A stretch of 64,000 nucleotides of DNA from Cobetia amphilecti (GCF_030010415.1 NZ_JASCSA010000013.1); one strand, 5' to 3'; numbered from the stretch's first letter, positions 54,781 to 63,907 are shown. Notes: a model not told the origin generated them from the letters alone. A program made the numbers and translations.

Positions 54781-55146
54781 TTACTTGAGTTCCACGGACG
54801 CGCCAGCTTCTTCCAGCTTCTTCTTAGCTGCTTCTGCGTCTTCCTTGCTCACGCCTTCTTTCAGGGTGGCCGGAGCGCCGTCAACAGCTGCCTTGGCTTC
54901 TTTCAGGCCCAGGCCAGTCAGTTCACGAACAGCCTTGATGACGTTGACTTTCTTGTCACCAGCAGCAGTCAGAACGATGTCGAACTCGGTCTGCTCTTCA
55001 ACAGCTTCAGCGGCAGCCGGGCCAGCAGCGACGGCGGCAGCGGCAGAAACGCCGAACTTCTCTTCCATTGCTTCGATCAGCTCAGCCACTTCCATGACGG
55101 TCATGTCAGCGACGGCGTTGATGATGTCTTCTTTGGTCAGTGCCAT
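54781..55146 (-). CDS. rplL: 50S ribosomal protein L7/L12
   Basis: This 121-residue bL12 of the stalk recruits translation factors. It has an N-terminal dimerisation part (ALTKEDIINAVADMTVMEV), an Ala-rich hinge (AAAAVAAGPAAAEAVEEQ) and a globular C-terminal domain with KVNVIKAVRELTGLGLKEAK. The start at 55146 is set by the E. coli alignment; codons further upstream lie in the rplJ-rplL gap. It is followed by the rpoB attenuator. Confidence 0.97.
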   Translation of the reverse strand: MALTKEDIINAVADMTVMEVAELIEAMEEKFGVSAAAAVAAGPAAAEAVEEQTEFDIVLTAAGDKKVNVIKAVRELTGLGLKEAKAAVDGAPATLKEGVSKEDAEAAKKKLEEAGASVELK

Positions 55147-55238
55147 TTTAGCAATCCTAAACTTTGCGGAGCAAAGATGCTCAGTCAAACGGAAATCGAT
55201 TCAGGCTGCACGAGACAGCCAGGAGGTCAAAGCGCTGC

Positions 55239-55745
55239 TTACGCGGCGGCTTCGGCTTCCTTCTGATCGCGCAGTGCTGCGATAGTACGGACCAGCTTGC
55301 CTGCAGAAGCTTCCTTCATGACAGACAGCAGCTTGGACAGTGCTTCATCGCGGGTCGGCAGAGATGCCAGACGGTCGATATTCGCCGCCGGGATGAACTC
55401 GCCTTCGTAGGCCAATGCCTTGACTTCGAACGCCTCGACCTGCTTGGCAAATTCCTTGAACAGACGAGCGCCAGCGCCCGGGTGTTCCATGGAGAATGCA
55501 AGCAGAGTCGGGCCGACGAAGGACTCGTTCAGCACCTCGTAAGAGGTACCGGACAGCGCACGACGAGCCAGAGTGTTGCGAACAACACGCAGCTGGACGC
55601 CCGCTTCGCGGCACTGTTTGCGCAATTCGGTCATTGCACCAACAGTTACACCACGAGAGTCGGCAGCGACTACGGAGAGAGCACCCTTGGCGGTTTCGCT
55701 GACCTCAGCAACAATTGCCTTCTTGTCTTCGAGACCTAAAGCCAC
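55239..55745 (-). CDS. rplJ: 50S ribosomal protein L10
   Basis: This 168-residue uL10 anchors the L7/L12 stalk and, bound to it, represses its own operon in E. coli. Alignment places the start at a GTG (55745) reading MALGLEDKKAIVAEVSETAKGA, with GGAG eight bases upstream; an ATG further upstream would add an unrelated 20-residue leader. GVTVGAMTELRKQCREAGV and YSMEHP-type FSMEHPGAGARLFKEF are conserved. A long leader precedes it. Confidence 0.95.
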   Translation of the reverse strand: MALGLEDKKAIVAEVSETAKGALSVVAADSRGVTVGAMTELRKQCREAGVQLRVVRNTLARRALSGTSYEVLNESFVGPTLLAFSMEHPGAGARLFKEFAKQVEAFEVKALAYEGEFIPAANIDRLASLPTRDEALSKLLSVMKEASAGKLVRTIAALRDQKEAEAAA

Positions 55746-55990
55746 GGTGTTGACTCCATTTCGTGCCGGGGAACGAATTCCCCAGTGGTTTACCATCTCT
55801 CTCACCAGAACTGCGCGGGAGAGTCTTGGAGGATGGCTGCCACCAGCAGGGCTGGGACACCATCTGCGCAGGCTACGCGCAATGCAAGCATCGCGGCGCG
55901 ATTAAGCCGGCCCCGTCACCGAGGTGACAAGGCCAGCGCCTGCGGTCTTTGACGGCGCCCCGCGGCTGAGCACGGGGACCGCAAAGTGAA
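55746..55990 (-). promoter_or_regulatory. Probable L10 leader between rplA and rplJ
   Basis: The 261-base gap is too long for simple spacing and folds readily. GCGGTC (55942-55947) can pair with 55977-55982, a GGGGAA hairpin with a TTCG loop on the minus strand lies at 55768-55783, and CGCAGATGGTGTCCCAGC (read on the minus strand) resembles the conserved part of L10 leaders. Repression by L10-L7/L12 is expected from E. coli. The boundaries are approximate. Confidence 0.6.
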
Positions 55991-56006
55991 ACATTCTGAG
56001 ACTGCC

Positions 56007-56699
56007 TTACGCGTACTTGGCGTGATCGACAGTCAGACCCGGGCCCATGGTGCTGGACAGGGTAATCTTCTTCAGGTAGATACCCTTGGAAGTGCTCGGC
56101 TTCAGCTTCTTGACTTCGGCCACCAGGGCGTCAATGTTACCCTGAATGGAGTCAGCACTGAAGTCGATCTTGCCGATACCGGCATGAATGATGCCGTTCT
56201 TGTCAGTACGGAAACGCACCTGACCAGCCTTGGCATTCTTCACGGCAGTCGCGACGTCAGGCGTCACGGTACCGACTTTCGGGTTCGGCATCAGGCCGCG
56301 CGGACCGAGGATCTGGCCCAGCTGACCGACAACGCGCATGGCATCCGGAGAAGCGATGACGACGTCGAAGTCCATCACGCCTTTCTTGACCTGTTCTGCC
56401 AGGTCGTCCATGCCAATCACGTCTGCACCGGCTTCCTTCGCTGCTTCAGCGTTGGCGCCCTGGGTGAAGACAGCGACGCGCACTTCGTTACCGGTGCCAT
56501 TCGGCATCACGGTAGCGCCGCGAACGACCTGATCGGATTTACGCGGATCAACACCTAGGTTCAGAGAGACTTCGATGGTCTCCTTGAACTTGACGGTGGA
56601 CAGCTCGGACAGCAGAGCAACAGCTTCTTCGACGCTGTAGACCTTGCCGGATTCAACTTTCGCGTTGATCGCCTGGGCGCGCTTTGAAATCTTGGCCAT
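56007..56699 (-). CDS. rplA: 50S ribosomal protein L1
   Basis: This 230-residue uL1 forms the mobile stalk that moves deacylated tRNA and in E. coli represses the L11 operon. MAKISKRAQAINAKVESGK and the GVIASPDAM-type DVVIASPDAMRVVGQLGQILG and GLMPNPKVGTVT segments are typical. The ATG at 56699 lies two bases after the rplK stop. Confidence 0.97.
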   Translation of the reverse strand: MAKISKRAQAINAKVESGKVYSVEEAVALLSELSTVKFKETIEVSLNLGVDPRKSDQVVRGATVMPNGTGNEVRVAVFTQGANAEAAKEAGADVIGMDDLAEQVKKGVMDFDVVIASPDAMRVVGQLGQILGPRGLMPNPKVGTVTPDVATAVKNAKAGQVRFRTDKNGIIHAGIGKIDFSADSIQGNIDALVAEVKKLKPSTSKGIYLKKITLSSTMGPGLTVDHAKYA

Positions 56700-56701
56700 G
56701 A

Positions 56702-57133
56702 TCAAAGACCCTCCACGTTCAGGCCCATGCTACGGGCAGTACCGGCGATGGTGCGAACAGCAGCGTCCAGATTGGAAGCTGTCAGGTCCGGTTCCTTGGT
56801 GGTCGCGATCTCTTCGAGCTGAGCGCGAGTCACGGTACCGACCTTCTTCTTGTTCGGCTCGCCAGAACCGGACTTCAGACCAGCCGCTTTCAGCAGCAGG
56901 ACGGCCGCAGGCGGCGTCTTGGTGACGAAAGTGAAGCTACGGTCGGAGTAGACAGTGATGACCACGGGAGTCGGGAGACCCGGCTCGACGTTCTGGGTAG
57001 CGGCGTTGAACGCTTTACAGAACTCCATGATGTTGACACCGTGCTGACCGAGGGCAGGACCCACGGGCGGGCTCGGGTTAGCTTTACCGGCTGCAACCTG
57101 CAGCTTGATGTAAGCCTGTACTTTCTTGGCCAT
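56702..57133 (-). CDS. rplK: 50S ribosomal protein L11
   Basis: This 143-residue uL11 binds the GTPase-associated centre and is needed for RelA activation. MAKKVQAYIKLQVAAGKANPSPP and GPALGQHGVNIMEFCKAFN are nearly invariant. The C-terminal RNA-binding domain is complete. It opens the rplK-rplA pair. Confidence 0.97.
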   Translation of the reverse strand: MAKKVQAYIKLQVAAGKANPSPPVGPALGQHGVNIMEFCKAFNAATQNVEPGLPTPVVITVYSDRSFTFVTKTPPAAVLLLKAAGLKSGSGEPNKKKVGTVTRAQLEEIATTKEPDLTASNLDAAVRTIAGTARSMGLNVEGL

Positions 57134-57176
57134 GATAGGACTCCAGTATGGGTGGTAGCGCCTTGCGGCTCCCCGT

Positions 57177-57202
57177 AAAACCGGGCCGCCTCAGGCGACC
57201 CG
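57177..57202 (-). terminator. Weak terminator between nusG and rplK
   Basis: A 9-bp stem with one G-T pair (57182-57190 with 57194-57202) has a 3-nt loop and is followed on the minus strand by GGTTTTA. It may separate secE-nusG from the L11 operon in part. Confidence 0.55.
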
Positions 57203-57253
57203 TCGTGTTGCCGTGATGCTCGTATTCAAACAGGTGAGATGATAATCCTGAGA

Positions 57254-57787
57254 TCAGTCCTTCTCGACCTGGGAGAACTCGAGCTCCACCGGCGTAGCAC
57301 GCCCGAAGATCAGCACGCTGACCTGCAGACGGCTCTTTTCGTAATTCACTTCTTCGACTACGCCATTGAAGTCCGCGAACGGACCATCAGTGACACGCAC
57401 CGTTTCACCCGGCTCGAAGAGAGTCTTCGGACGCGGCTTGTCGGTGCCATCCTGAACGCGACGCAGCATGGCGTCAGCTTCTTTCTGGGTAATCGCTGCC
57501 GGCTTCTCCGGGGTTCCGCCAATGAAACCCATGACGCGCGGGGTTTCATTCACCAGGTGCCAGGACTGATCATTCATGTCCATCTCGACCAGCACGTAGC
57601 CCGGGTAGAACTTGCGCTCGCTCTTGCGGCGCTTGCCGTCACGCATTTCGACGATTTCTTCGACCGGCACGAGAATCTCACCGAAGTGATCTTCCATGGC
57701 GTAAAGCTTCACACGCTCGTTGAGCGAACGCATGACCTGCTTTTCGAAACCGGAATAGGCGTGTATGACATACCAACGCTTGGACAT
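57254..57787 (-). CDS. nusG: Transcription factor NusG
   Basis: This 177-residue NusG has an N-terminal NGN domain (MSKRWYVIHAYSGFEKQVMRSL), which binds the polymerase clamp, and a C-terminal KOW domain (FEPGETVRVTDGPFADFNGVVEEV), which binds Rho or S10. E. coli NusG has 181 residues. It follows secE by ten bases in the classic secE-nusG pair. Confidence 0.97.
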   Translation of the reverse strand: MSKRWYVIHAYSGFEKQVMRSLNERVKLYAMEDHFGEILVPVEEIVEMRDGKRRKSERKFYPGYVLVEMDMNDQSWHLVNETPRVMGFIGGTPEKPAAITQKEADAMLRRVQDGTDKPRPKTLFEPGETVRVTDGPFADFNGVVEEVNYEKSRLQVSVLIFGRATPVELEFSQVEKD

Positions 57788-57797
57788 GGAAACTCCG

Positions 57798-58166
57798 TTA
57801 ACTGACGATGCCGGACATCAGCCAGCCGAGGGTGGTATCGATGAGCCATAGCAACAGGCCCACGATAAGCACGGCACCCAGCACGATGGCAGTTGTCTGG
57901 ACAGTTTCCTGTCGGGTCGGCCAAACGACGCGCTGGATCTCGCGGCGCGCACTACTTGCCAGCTCGACAACATCACGGCCTTTGTTGGTCGTGATCGCCA
58001 GAGCAGCCGCTGCAACACCAAGCACGACGACGCCAAGCACGCGATAAAGCAGCGCTTGGTCAGCAAAATAGGCGTTGCCAGCAACAGCCAGCACAAGAAG
58101 AATGACAACGACCGACCACTTGAACCCGTCGTGGCGCGCTTCCTGCACCTCGGCGTTCTGTTTCAT
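57798..58166 (-). CDS. secE: Protein translocase subunit SecE
   Basis: This 122-residue SecE has three predicted membrane helices like E. coli SecE (127 residues). The conserved amphipathic region just before the last helix reads RREIQRVVWPTRQETVQTT. It clamps SecY together in the translocon. The ATG at 58166 is preferred; a TTG lies one codon earlier. It follows tRNA-Trp by 77 bases and is probably cotranscribed with it. Confidence 0.95.
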   Translation of the reverse strand: MKQNAEVQEARHDGFKWSVVVILLVLAVAGNAYFADQALLYRVLGVVVLGVAAAALAITTNKGRDVVELASSARREIQRVVWPTRQETVQTTAIVLGAVLIVGLLLWLIDTTLGWLMSGIVS

Positions 58167-58243
58167 CAAAGAGACTCCTCAAGGGTGCAGCGATCGCTAG
58201 AATCGAGAATCGGTAAGAAGTCGAATACCATCCTGGGGAAGGA

Positions 58244-58319
<76 letters not shown>

Positions 58320-58374
58320 GTAACACTTGCGTGTTCCAGAGACTAAAAACAAGGCTGAATGAACAGCGGGCGCC

Positions 58375-58403
58375 ATCATAGCTGAGACAACCCAAACTGA
58401 CAA
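58375..58403 (-). promoter_or_regulatory. Promoter of the tRNA-Trp-secE-nusG unit
   Basis: On the minus strand TTGTCA (58398-58403) and TATGAT (58375-58380) are 17 bp apart, about 50 bases upstream of tRNA-Trp. It lies in the place where E. coli has tufB. Confidence 0.75.
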
Positions 58404-58443
58404 GCCTTATCTTTGACCGCGACCTGGGAGGTCGTCGGAAACG

Positions 58444-58471
58444 AAAAAGACGAGCCAAACTGCGACTCGCC
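58444..58471 (-). terminator. Terminator of the tRNA-Tyr-Gly-Thr unit
   Basis: GGCGAG and CTCGTC (58466-58471 and 58449-58454, read on the minus strand) form a 6-bp stem with one G-T pair, followed by five T. It lies 12 bases past the CCA end of tRNA-Thr. Confidence 0.7.
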
Positions 58472-58482
58472 TTTCCGTTGTA

Positions 58483-58557
58483 TGGAGCTCGTGGGCGGAT
58501 TTGAACCGCCGACCTCACCCTTACCAAGGGTGTGCTCTACCCCTGAGCTACACGAGC
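58483..58557 (-). tRNA. tRNA-Thr (GGT anticodon)
   Basis: This 75-base tRNA starts GCTCGTGTAGCTCAGGGG, has the anticodon loop TTGGTAA (GGT) and ends with CCA in the DNA. It is the third tRNA of the Tyr-Gly-Thr set on the minus strand. Confidence 0.94.
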
Positions 58558-58592
58558 AAAACCTTTGCGCAATCTCGACTGGCGAGATGAAC

Positions 58593-58666
<74 letters not shown>

Positions 58667-58712
58667 TTTCCAACTCTTGCTGCCCTGATGCACGCGGCAT
58701 CATAAGCGAATC

Positions 58713-58796
<84 letters not shown>

Positions 58797-58810
58797 ATCT
58801 GTGACGACGA

Positions 58811-58839
58811 ATCTTACGTCGCTTGGGATACGCTGTCAA
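58811..58839 (-). promoter_or_regulatory. Promoter of the tRNA-Tyr-Gly-Thr unit
   Basis: On the minus strand a perfect TTGACA (58834-58839) and TAAGAT (58811-58816) are 17 bp apart. The start would be very close to the mature tRNA-Tyr 5' end. Confidence 0.85.
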
Positions 58840-58905
58840 GTGCTTGATTTCATTCTACTTCAAGCGCTTGAGGGAATGTATCGCCTCAGAACGGGACGTA
58901 GTATG

Positions 58906-59745
58906 TCAAAGCATCTGGGTGAGCGCAAGCCCTGAGCGAAGTTTTTCTAGATCAGGCACTCGCGGCTGGTCGGGCGCACCTGACAGGCGCCCTGCCCGCT
59001 CGGCAGCGGTCAATGGATACAGCGCTTCCAGGCCGGCGTACACCATGTCTGGCCACAGCGCATGCGGCACCCGCAGACCGCGCGCCACCACCCGCGCGTC
59101 ACCGCCGGTCAGCAGTAGCGGCAAGGCTACCCCTTCACGATCGCAGACCTCGGCATAGAGACGATTGACCGCACTGACGGCCGCCATGTAGATGCCGTGA
59201 TTGACGGCCTCTACCGTATTGCGACCCGGCGCGAGCAGCGTATCCACCTCGGTATCCGGGTCGATGGCCACATTGCGCGTGCCCAGCTTGAGGCTTTCCT
59301 TCATCAGACGCAGCCCCGGGAGAATATAGCCCCCCAGATGCTTGCCACCCGGCAGCACGAAATCCACCGTGATCGCGCTACCGCAATCGACGCTGCAACA
59401 GCCCCCGGTGAGATGATGGCCGGCGAGTGCGCCCAACCAGCGATCGACGCCCAGCCGTTGCGGCTCTTCATAGCCGCAGGTGACGCCCAGCGCCTCCCGC
59501 GTCGAGTGTGCGACATGCACGACGCCGACCTGCTTGCGCAGCAACTCCACCGTCTCATCCAGCACCTGCTTGCGCGCCACGCTGGAGATACGCACGGCCG
59601 TGACGACATCCAGGTCAGGAATGTCCGCGCCCGGCCGCCACTCCTCTCGCGTCCAGACGGCGCCGCGCGAGCGGATCTCGCTGGAAACGGTGTCCTTGAG
59701 ACGCCATTTTGACAAGGTGTTGCCGATATCAAGATCCAGAATCAT
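58906..59745 (-). CDS. coaX: Type III pantothenate kinase CoaX
   Basis: This 279-residue ASKHA-fold kinase catalyses the first step of coenzyme A synthesis. The N-terminal phosphate motif is DIGNTLSKW (residues 5-13), and DCGSAITVDFV and GYILPGLRLM follow. The variant Ser-Lys after GNT is typical of gammaproteobacterial CoaX. Its ATG overlaps the birA stop by four bases, so the two are translationally coupled. A tRNA promoter lies downstream. E. coli uses the unrelated CoaA instead. Confidence 0.94.
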   Translation of the reverse strand: MILDLDIGNTLSKWRLKDTVSSEIRSRGAVWTREEWRPGADIPDLDVVTAVRISSVARKQVLDETVELLRKQVGVVHVAHSTREALGVTCGYEEPQRLGVDRWLGALAGHHLTGGCCSVDCGSAITVDFVLPGGKHLGGYILPGLRLMKESLKLGTRNVAIDPDTEVDTLLAPGRNTVEAVNHGIYMAAVSAVNRLYAEVCDREGVALPLLLTGGDARVVARGLRVPHALWPDMVYAGLEALYPLTAAERAGRLSGAPDQPRVPDLEKLRSGLALTQML

Positions 59746-60722
59746 GAGACGGCGCGCAGACTGATCTCGCCACCGGCGAGAGTGATGGTTTCGCCATTCA
59801 TGCGCACCTCGAGATTTCCATTGATATCAACACCTTCTGCCACGGCTTCTTCTCGTCTGTCTCCGCGCAGAATCACCACATCACGCCCCTTGAAGGCATT
59901 GCGCTCATTCCAGCGCGCCTGCCATCCGGCAAAGCCCTGCGACTCGAACTCGGGCAACAGTGCCAGCAATGACTCCATCAGACGCGCGGCATAGCGATTG
60001 CGTGAAGCACCGGGAATGATGTCACGTACCGCAGCCACCGGTTGAGTGATCGCCTCGCGTCGGGAGGCCGGCAACTCGATGTTCATGCCGATACCAATGA
60101 CGACATCACAGGGACCGGACACATCCCCCGTCACCTCGACCAGGATGCCGGCGATCTTGGGTTGATCCTTCTGGATCTGTAGCAGGACATCGTTGGGCCA
60201 CTTGAGGCGCGCGGGCAGGCCATCGGCCTCCAGCACCTCCGCCACCGCCACGCCGATCGCCAGACTCAGGCCCTCAAGCGATGCGGCGCCTGATTCGAAG
60301 CGCCAGCCAAGCGAGAAGACCAGGCTGCGCCCCCAGGGGGTCTCCCACTCACGCCCACGACGGCCACGCCCAGCCGACTGCACCTCCGCCAGACAGACCT
60401 CGGCATGGCCGGCTCCCTGACGAAAACGCTCGCGGATGAAGGTATTGGTCGAGTCCACCGACTCCTCGACGAACAGGCGCGTCAGGTGTTTGCGCGTCTC
60501 GCGCGGCAGCGCCTCGATGATCTGTTGACCATCGAGCAACTCGATGGGGTTGGCCAGTCGATAGCCAAGCCCCTTGATGGCTTCCAGCGGAATGTCGAGC
60601 GCCTCAAGTTTCTTGAGCTGCTTCCAGACCGCCGTACGCGACACCCCGAGCTCTTCGCCCAGGGCCTCTCCGGAGTGGTAGCCACCATCTCCAAGCAGAC
60701 GAATGAGATCACGGATGGTCAT
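59742..60722 (-). CDS. birA: Biotin-protein ligase / biotin operon repressor BirA
   Basis: This 326-residue bifunctional BirA has an N-terminal winged helix (residues about 1-65, with SRTAVWKQLKKLE) and a catalytic domain carrying the biotinyl-AMP loop SAGRGRRGREW and KWPNDV. It ligates biotin to acetyl-CoA carboxylase and may repress biotin genes. The start at 60722 (MTIRDLIRLLGDGGYHSGEAL) was chosen by family alignment; the open frame runs ten codons further upstream. It pairs with coaX in an operon, as in Pseudomonas. Confidence 0.95.
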   Translation of the reverse strand: MTIRDLIRLLGDGGYHSGEALGEELGVSRTAVWKQLKKLEALDIPLEAIKGLGYRLANPIELLDGQQIIEALPRETRKHLTRLFVEESVDSTNTFIRERFRQGAGHAEVCLAEVQSAGRGRRGREWETPWGRSLVFSLGWRFESGAASLEGLSLAIGVAVAEVLEADGLPARLKWPNDVLLQIQKDQPKIAGILVEVTGDVSGPCDVVIGIGMNIELPASRREAITQPVAAVRDIIPGASRNRYAARLMESLLALLPEFESQGFAGWQARWNERNAFKGRDVVILRGDRREEAVAEGVDINGNLEVRMNGETITLAGGEISLRAVS

Positions 60723-60752
60723 GCGGAGGCCTGTCCCTGTGCAAAAGCGCAC

Positions 60753-60783
60753 ATTCTATCGGATTCATGGGCTTGCGAGCCAA
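60753..60783 (-). promoter_or_regulatory. Weak promoter candidate of birA-coaX
   Basis: On the minus strand TAGAAT (60753-60758) is a good -10 box, with TTGGCT (60778-60783) 19 bp upstream as a poor -35. Its -10 box is about 30 bases before the birA ATG. Confidence 0.4.
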
Positions 60784-60813
60784 GAACAACGACCAAAGAT
60801 AACGCTCTTTTCG

Positions 60814-63771
60814 TCAATTCCGCTCCCCGGCACGCATTCCCGCCCCCGCCAGGCGATTGAACAAGGCGGAAAGCAGCATCAGGACACTGCCCAGCCCCAG
60901 CCATGAACCTACTCGCCACAGCCCCTCAAGGGTGGCGGTATCCCATACCCCCACCTTGATCACGGTGAGGATCAGAATGCCCTGTCCGATACGCTGCCAG
61001 TGTTGCTGCCCCACCTTAGCACCACTCACGACCAGGGCCGCCGCGACGACCAGCATCAGTACGCTGTAGGCATATAGCTCCGCCTGCTCGATGCCTTGCC
61101 ATAGCCCCAGCTCAGCGCCATGCCAGCAGTGACGCAAGTTGAGCGCCAACCACAATCCTGCTGACAACAGACCGAGCACTTCGCTCAGCCCGCGCATTCG
61201 TGAGCGTGACGCGGCGCTTCCCGCATCCACGTCCGGTGCGCGCCTGGATGTCATGCGCCAGAGCATTGCTGCCCCGAGTGCAGGCAGGCCGTATGCCGGC
61301 AGAAGCCAATTGACCAGCGGCCAGCTCCCGACATCCCCCGGGTGCCAGAGCGGATTGAAAATGCCAAGAACGCCGACACTCCAGAGGACCACGGCCGCTC
61401 CCCCGACCACCAGCGCCAGCACGCGATAGAGCTGCGTCCCTGTCCGCGCCTCAGCACCGGCGCCACGAGCACGCCAGGCGTAGCTTGCCGCCACCCCGGC
61501 CAGCGCCAATACCTGCAGGGAAAGCTCCGCCAGGGTGAGGCTGCCCTCGAAGGGCTTTCCACCGGTCAACACATAGCGGATTTCCATCACCACCGTCGCG
61601 ACGGCAAGCTGGACAACGGCACCTTCCAGCCAGCGCTGTGTCCGCGGGCGGTGGCGCATGCCGAGACTGGTCATGGCAACACAGGCCAATACCGGCAGCA
61701 GTATCTGCAGTGGCCAGTGCGCGATATCGGCATAGTCGTCATGCGCCATGCCATACATCAAGCGAGCCACGACACCCCACGCCAGCAAGCGTGACAGCTC
61801 AGCAAACACGGAGCGCGCCGCGGTATGCCCCTCGCGATACCAGCGCCATTCACAAGCGGTCAAACCCAACAGCTGCAACGCCAGCGCCAGGGTCAACGAT
61901 GGCCCCTCCAGCACTGCCACCAGGGCAACGAATATCCCGGCCTGCGCCGGCAACCACAGTCCTGCGGCAAGCTGAGCGCCTTCACGCGCCTGGAAGCGCA
62001 TGGCACCTGCCCAGCACACCAGCCCCCAGATCAATGGCGGCAATCCTATGTTGACCAGCCCTGTGTTGATCAGCCTTCCTGCATCGTTCGCCTCGGCCGC
62101 CCATGGCATGACGCCCTGCCAGAGGGCCAGAGCCCATGCCAGCAGCGGCACCATGGTCGCCAATGCCCACCAGCAGGCTGCAAGCGGCCTCTCTGCTCTT
62201 TCACCGACATCATGACGTGGTCGCCAACTCGCCAGCGACAACAGGCCGACACTCAGTATCAGCGGGCTGATCAACGCGCTGCTCGACTGCGGTGCCGTCA
62301 GGGCAAGCCCCCACACCAGCAACCAGAGTGCGTTGCCAGCAACCACCATCGACCACAGCACCGCATGGCGGCGACTAGACCAGGCAATCACCAGCATCGG
62401 CATGAGACTAGCCAGCCACCCCTGTTGCCACTGGGACACACCGGAGCCGGCCATATCAGAAGGCGCCACCAAGGAGTCAAAGGAGACGCCATGCACGAGA
62501 CTGCCCAGCCAGGGCAGCCAGAGTCCCAGCACGACGCTCACTGAGACAAGGCCCCCGGCGAGCCAGTGCTGACGCAGCTCAAGAGATGCGCGCCAGGGCA
62601 ACCAGGTCGCAAGTGAGGTCTTCGCCTGTCGCTCATCCTTTTCTGCAGCGCCCGTGGATGACCCCCGCTCCCACAGATACCCCAACGCCAGCACGGCCAG
62701 CCAGACACCACCCACCCAGGGTAACAGCCCCACCAGCAATGTCGTGCCAGAGGTGATACCGAAGGGCATCAACAGCAACCACCAGGCGAGCGCTCCCACC
62801 AGGCCGCCCCAATACAGCCAGCTCACCGCGACCTGGCGGTACAGCACACGACACGCTGCCGCGATCACACCCGCATGCCCCAGCAACAGCAAGGTCGAGG
62901 CTTCCTGCCACTGCTGGTGAATGGGCAGCGCCAAGGGCAGAGCATATCCGCCCAACATGCCCAATGCTGCCAGCCACGGCCCATGATGCCGCGCACGCTC
63001 CAGCATCCACAGGCTCAAGGCTGCCAGCAGTACGAAGGTGACCGGCATGGACACCAGCGAAAGCAGAAAGTGACCAGCCAGCAGGCTCGCCGCGAGCACC
63101 AGGCTGCCGGCACCGCTGACGGCGCCTGTCAGACTCGATGACTGGGACGTACGCAGTCTCAGCCACTCGGCCAATACCGTCATGCTCAGGCCAAACCCGA
63201 GCCCCAGCGCCAGCCGTACCCCAGGCCCCAGCAAGCCCTGCTCAAGGGAGTACCCGACGAGCAGGATGCCTGCCATCACCAGAGACAAGGCACCCACAAG
63301 AATCATCCAGTGTTCCTGAAGGATCGTCAGCAGACGTGACATGCCCCCCGGCAGCACCTCTGATGCCTTTCTTGCAGGATCTGCGCCCTGCCCCTTCTCG
63401 CCTGAACGACTGGAGGCAGCGCCATGCAACAAGCGCTGAAGTAGCCGGTAGGACAGAGAGTGGCCGCCACTGGATGATGCAGTGGCTCGCGAGTCACGGA
63501 TCGGTGGTGTTGCATCGGCTGCTGCCAGCCCCTCCCGGGGCGGCACTTCGGCAGGCGATTTGTCCACACCCCCTTCTTGCAAGGGGGTGTGCATAACCGG
63601 AGCGCCATGAGCAGGAAGCTCGCGAGCAAGCCTGGCCTCCATATCGCGCAGTCGCTGCTCCAGCGCCTTGATGCGCAGCATGCTGAGCCACCCCATCAAG
63701 GAACCACCCAGTACCAGCAACGCCATCATGACGCCCACCAACATCAGCTCATCCATCGCCCAGCCCGTCAT
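60814..63771 (-). CDS. DUF2339 polytopic membrane protein
   Basis: This 985-residue protein starts with one membrane helix followed by a charged helical, probably coiled-coil segment (RIKALEQRLRDMEARLARELP). A low-complexity hydrophilic stretch comes next, then more than twenty hydrophobic helices to the C-terminus. This is the layout of DUF2339 (YccK/YeeA-like large membrane proteins) with no known reaction. The GC-rich hydrophobic sequence lacks recognisable catalytic motifs. Two starts, 63771 and 63756, are plausible, and neither has a clear ribosome-binding site. It lies alone between an rRNA operon and birA, same strand. Confidence 0.8.
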   Translation of the reverse strand: MTGWAMDELMLVGVMMALLVLGGSLMGWLSMLRIKALEQRLRDMEARLARELPAHGAPVMHTPLQEGGVDKSPAEVPPREGLAAADATPPIRDSRATASSSGGHSLSYRLLQRLLHGAASSRSGEKGQGADPARKASEVLPGGMSRLLTILQEHWMILVGALSLVMAGILLVGYSLEQGLLGPGVRLALGLGFGLSMTVLAEWLRLRTSQSSSLTGAVSGAGSLVLAASLLAGHFLLSLVSMPVTFVLLAALSLWMLERARHHGPWLAALGMLGGYALPLALPIHQQWQEASTLLLLGHAGVIAAACRVLYRQVAVSWLYWGGLVGALAWWLLLMPFGITSGTTLLVGLLPWVGGVWLAVLALGYLWERGSSTGAAEKDERQAKTSLATWLPWRASLELRQHWLAGGLVSVSVVLGLWLPWLGSLVHGVSFDSLVAPSDMAGSGVSQWQQGWLASLMPMLVIAWSSRRHAVLWSMVVAGNALWLLVWGLALTAPQSSSALISPLILSVGLLSLASWRPRHDVGERAERPLAACWWALATMVPLLAWALALWQGVMPWAAEANDAGRLINTGLVNIGLPPLIWGLVCWAGAMRFQAREGAQLAAGLWLPAQAGIFVALVAVLEGPSLTLALALQLLGLTACEWRWYREGHTAARSVFAELSRLLAWGVVARLMYGMAHDDYADIAHWPLQILLPVLACVAMTSLGMRHRPRTQRWLEGAVVQLAVATVVMEIRYVLTGGKPFEGSLTLAELSLQVLALAGVAASYAWRARGAGAEARTGTQLYRVLALVVGGAAVVLWSVGVLGIFNPLWHPGDVGSWPLVNWLLPAYGLPALGAAMLWRMTSRRAPDVDAGSAASRSRMRGLSEVLGLLSAGLWLALNLRHCWHGAELGLWQGIEQAELYAYSVLMLVVAAALVVSGAKVGQQHWQRIGQGILILTVIKVGVWDTATLEGLWRVGSWLGLGSVLMLLSALFNRLAGAGMRAGERN

Positions 63772-63856
63772 CGAAGAGTCGTGCTCAGAGACTACGGCAT
63801 TTTGCCTGGCACCTCATGCTGTCAGTCTCTCAGCACCGTATTTGCACATTGAACGC

Positions 63857-63886
63857 AAAAAGCCCGACTCCTGGGGGAGCCGGGCT
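63857..63886 (-). terminator. Terminator of the rRNA operon
   Basis: AGCCCGACTC (63861-63870) pairs with 63877-63886, with one mismatch and a 6-nt loop. Five T follow on the minus strand. It is the second hairpin downstream of the 5S rRNA. Confidence 0.85.
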
Positions 63887-63907
63887 TTCTTTTCCTGCGC
63901 ACAAAGA

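Noticed and set aside
55746..55805. ATG-initiated N-terminal extension of rplJ
   Set aside because: The extra 20 residues match nothing in L10. The GTG at 55745 has GGAG in place and aligns with the E. coli start.
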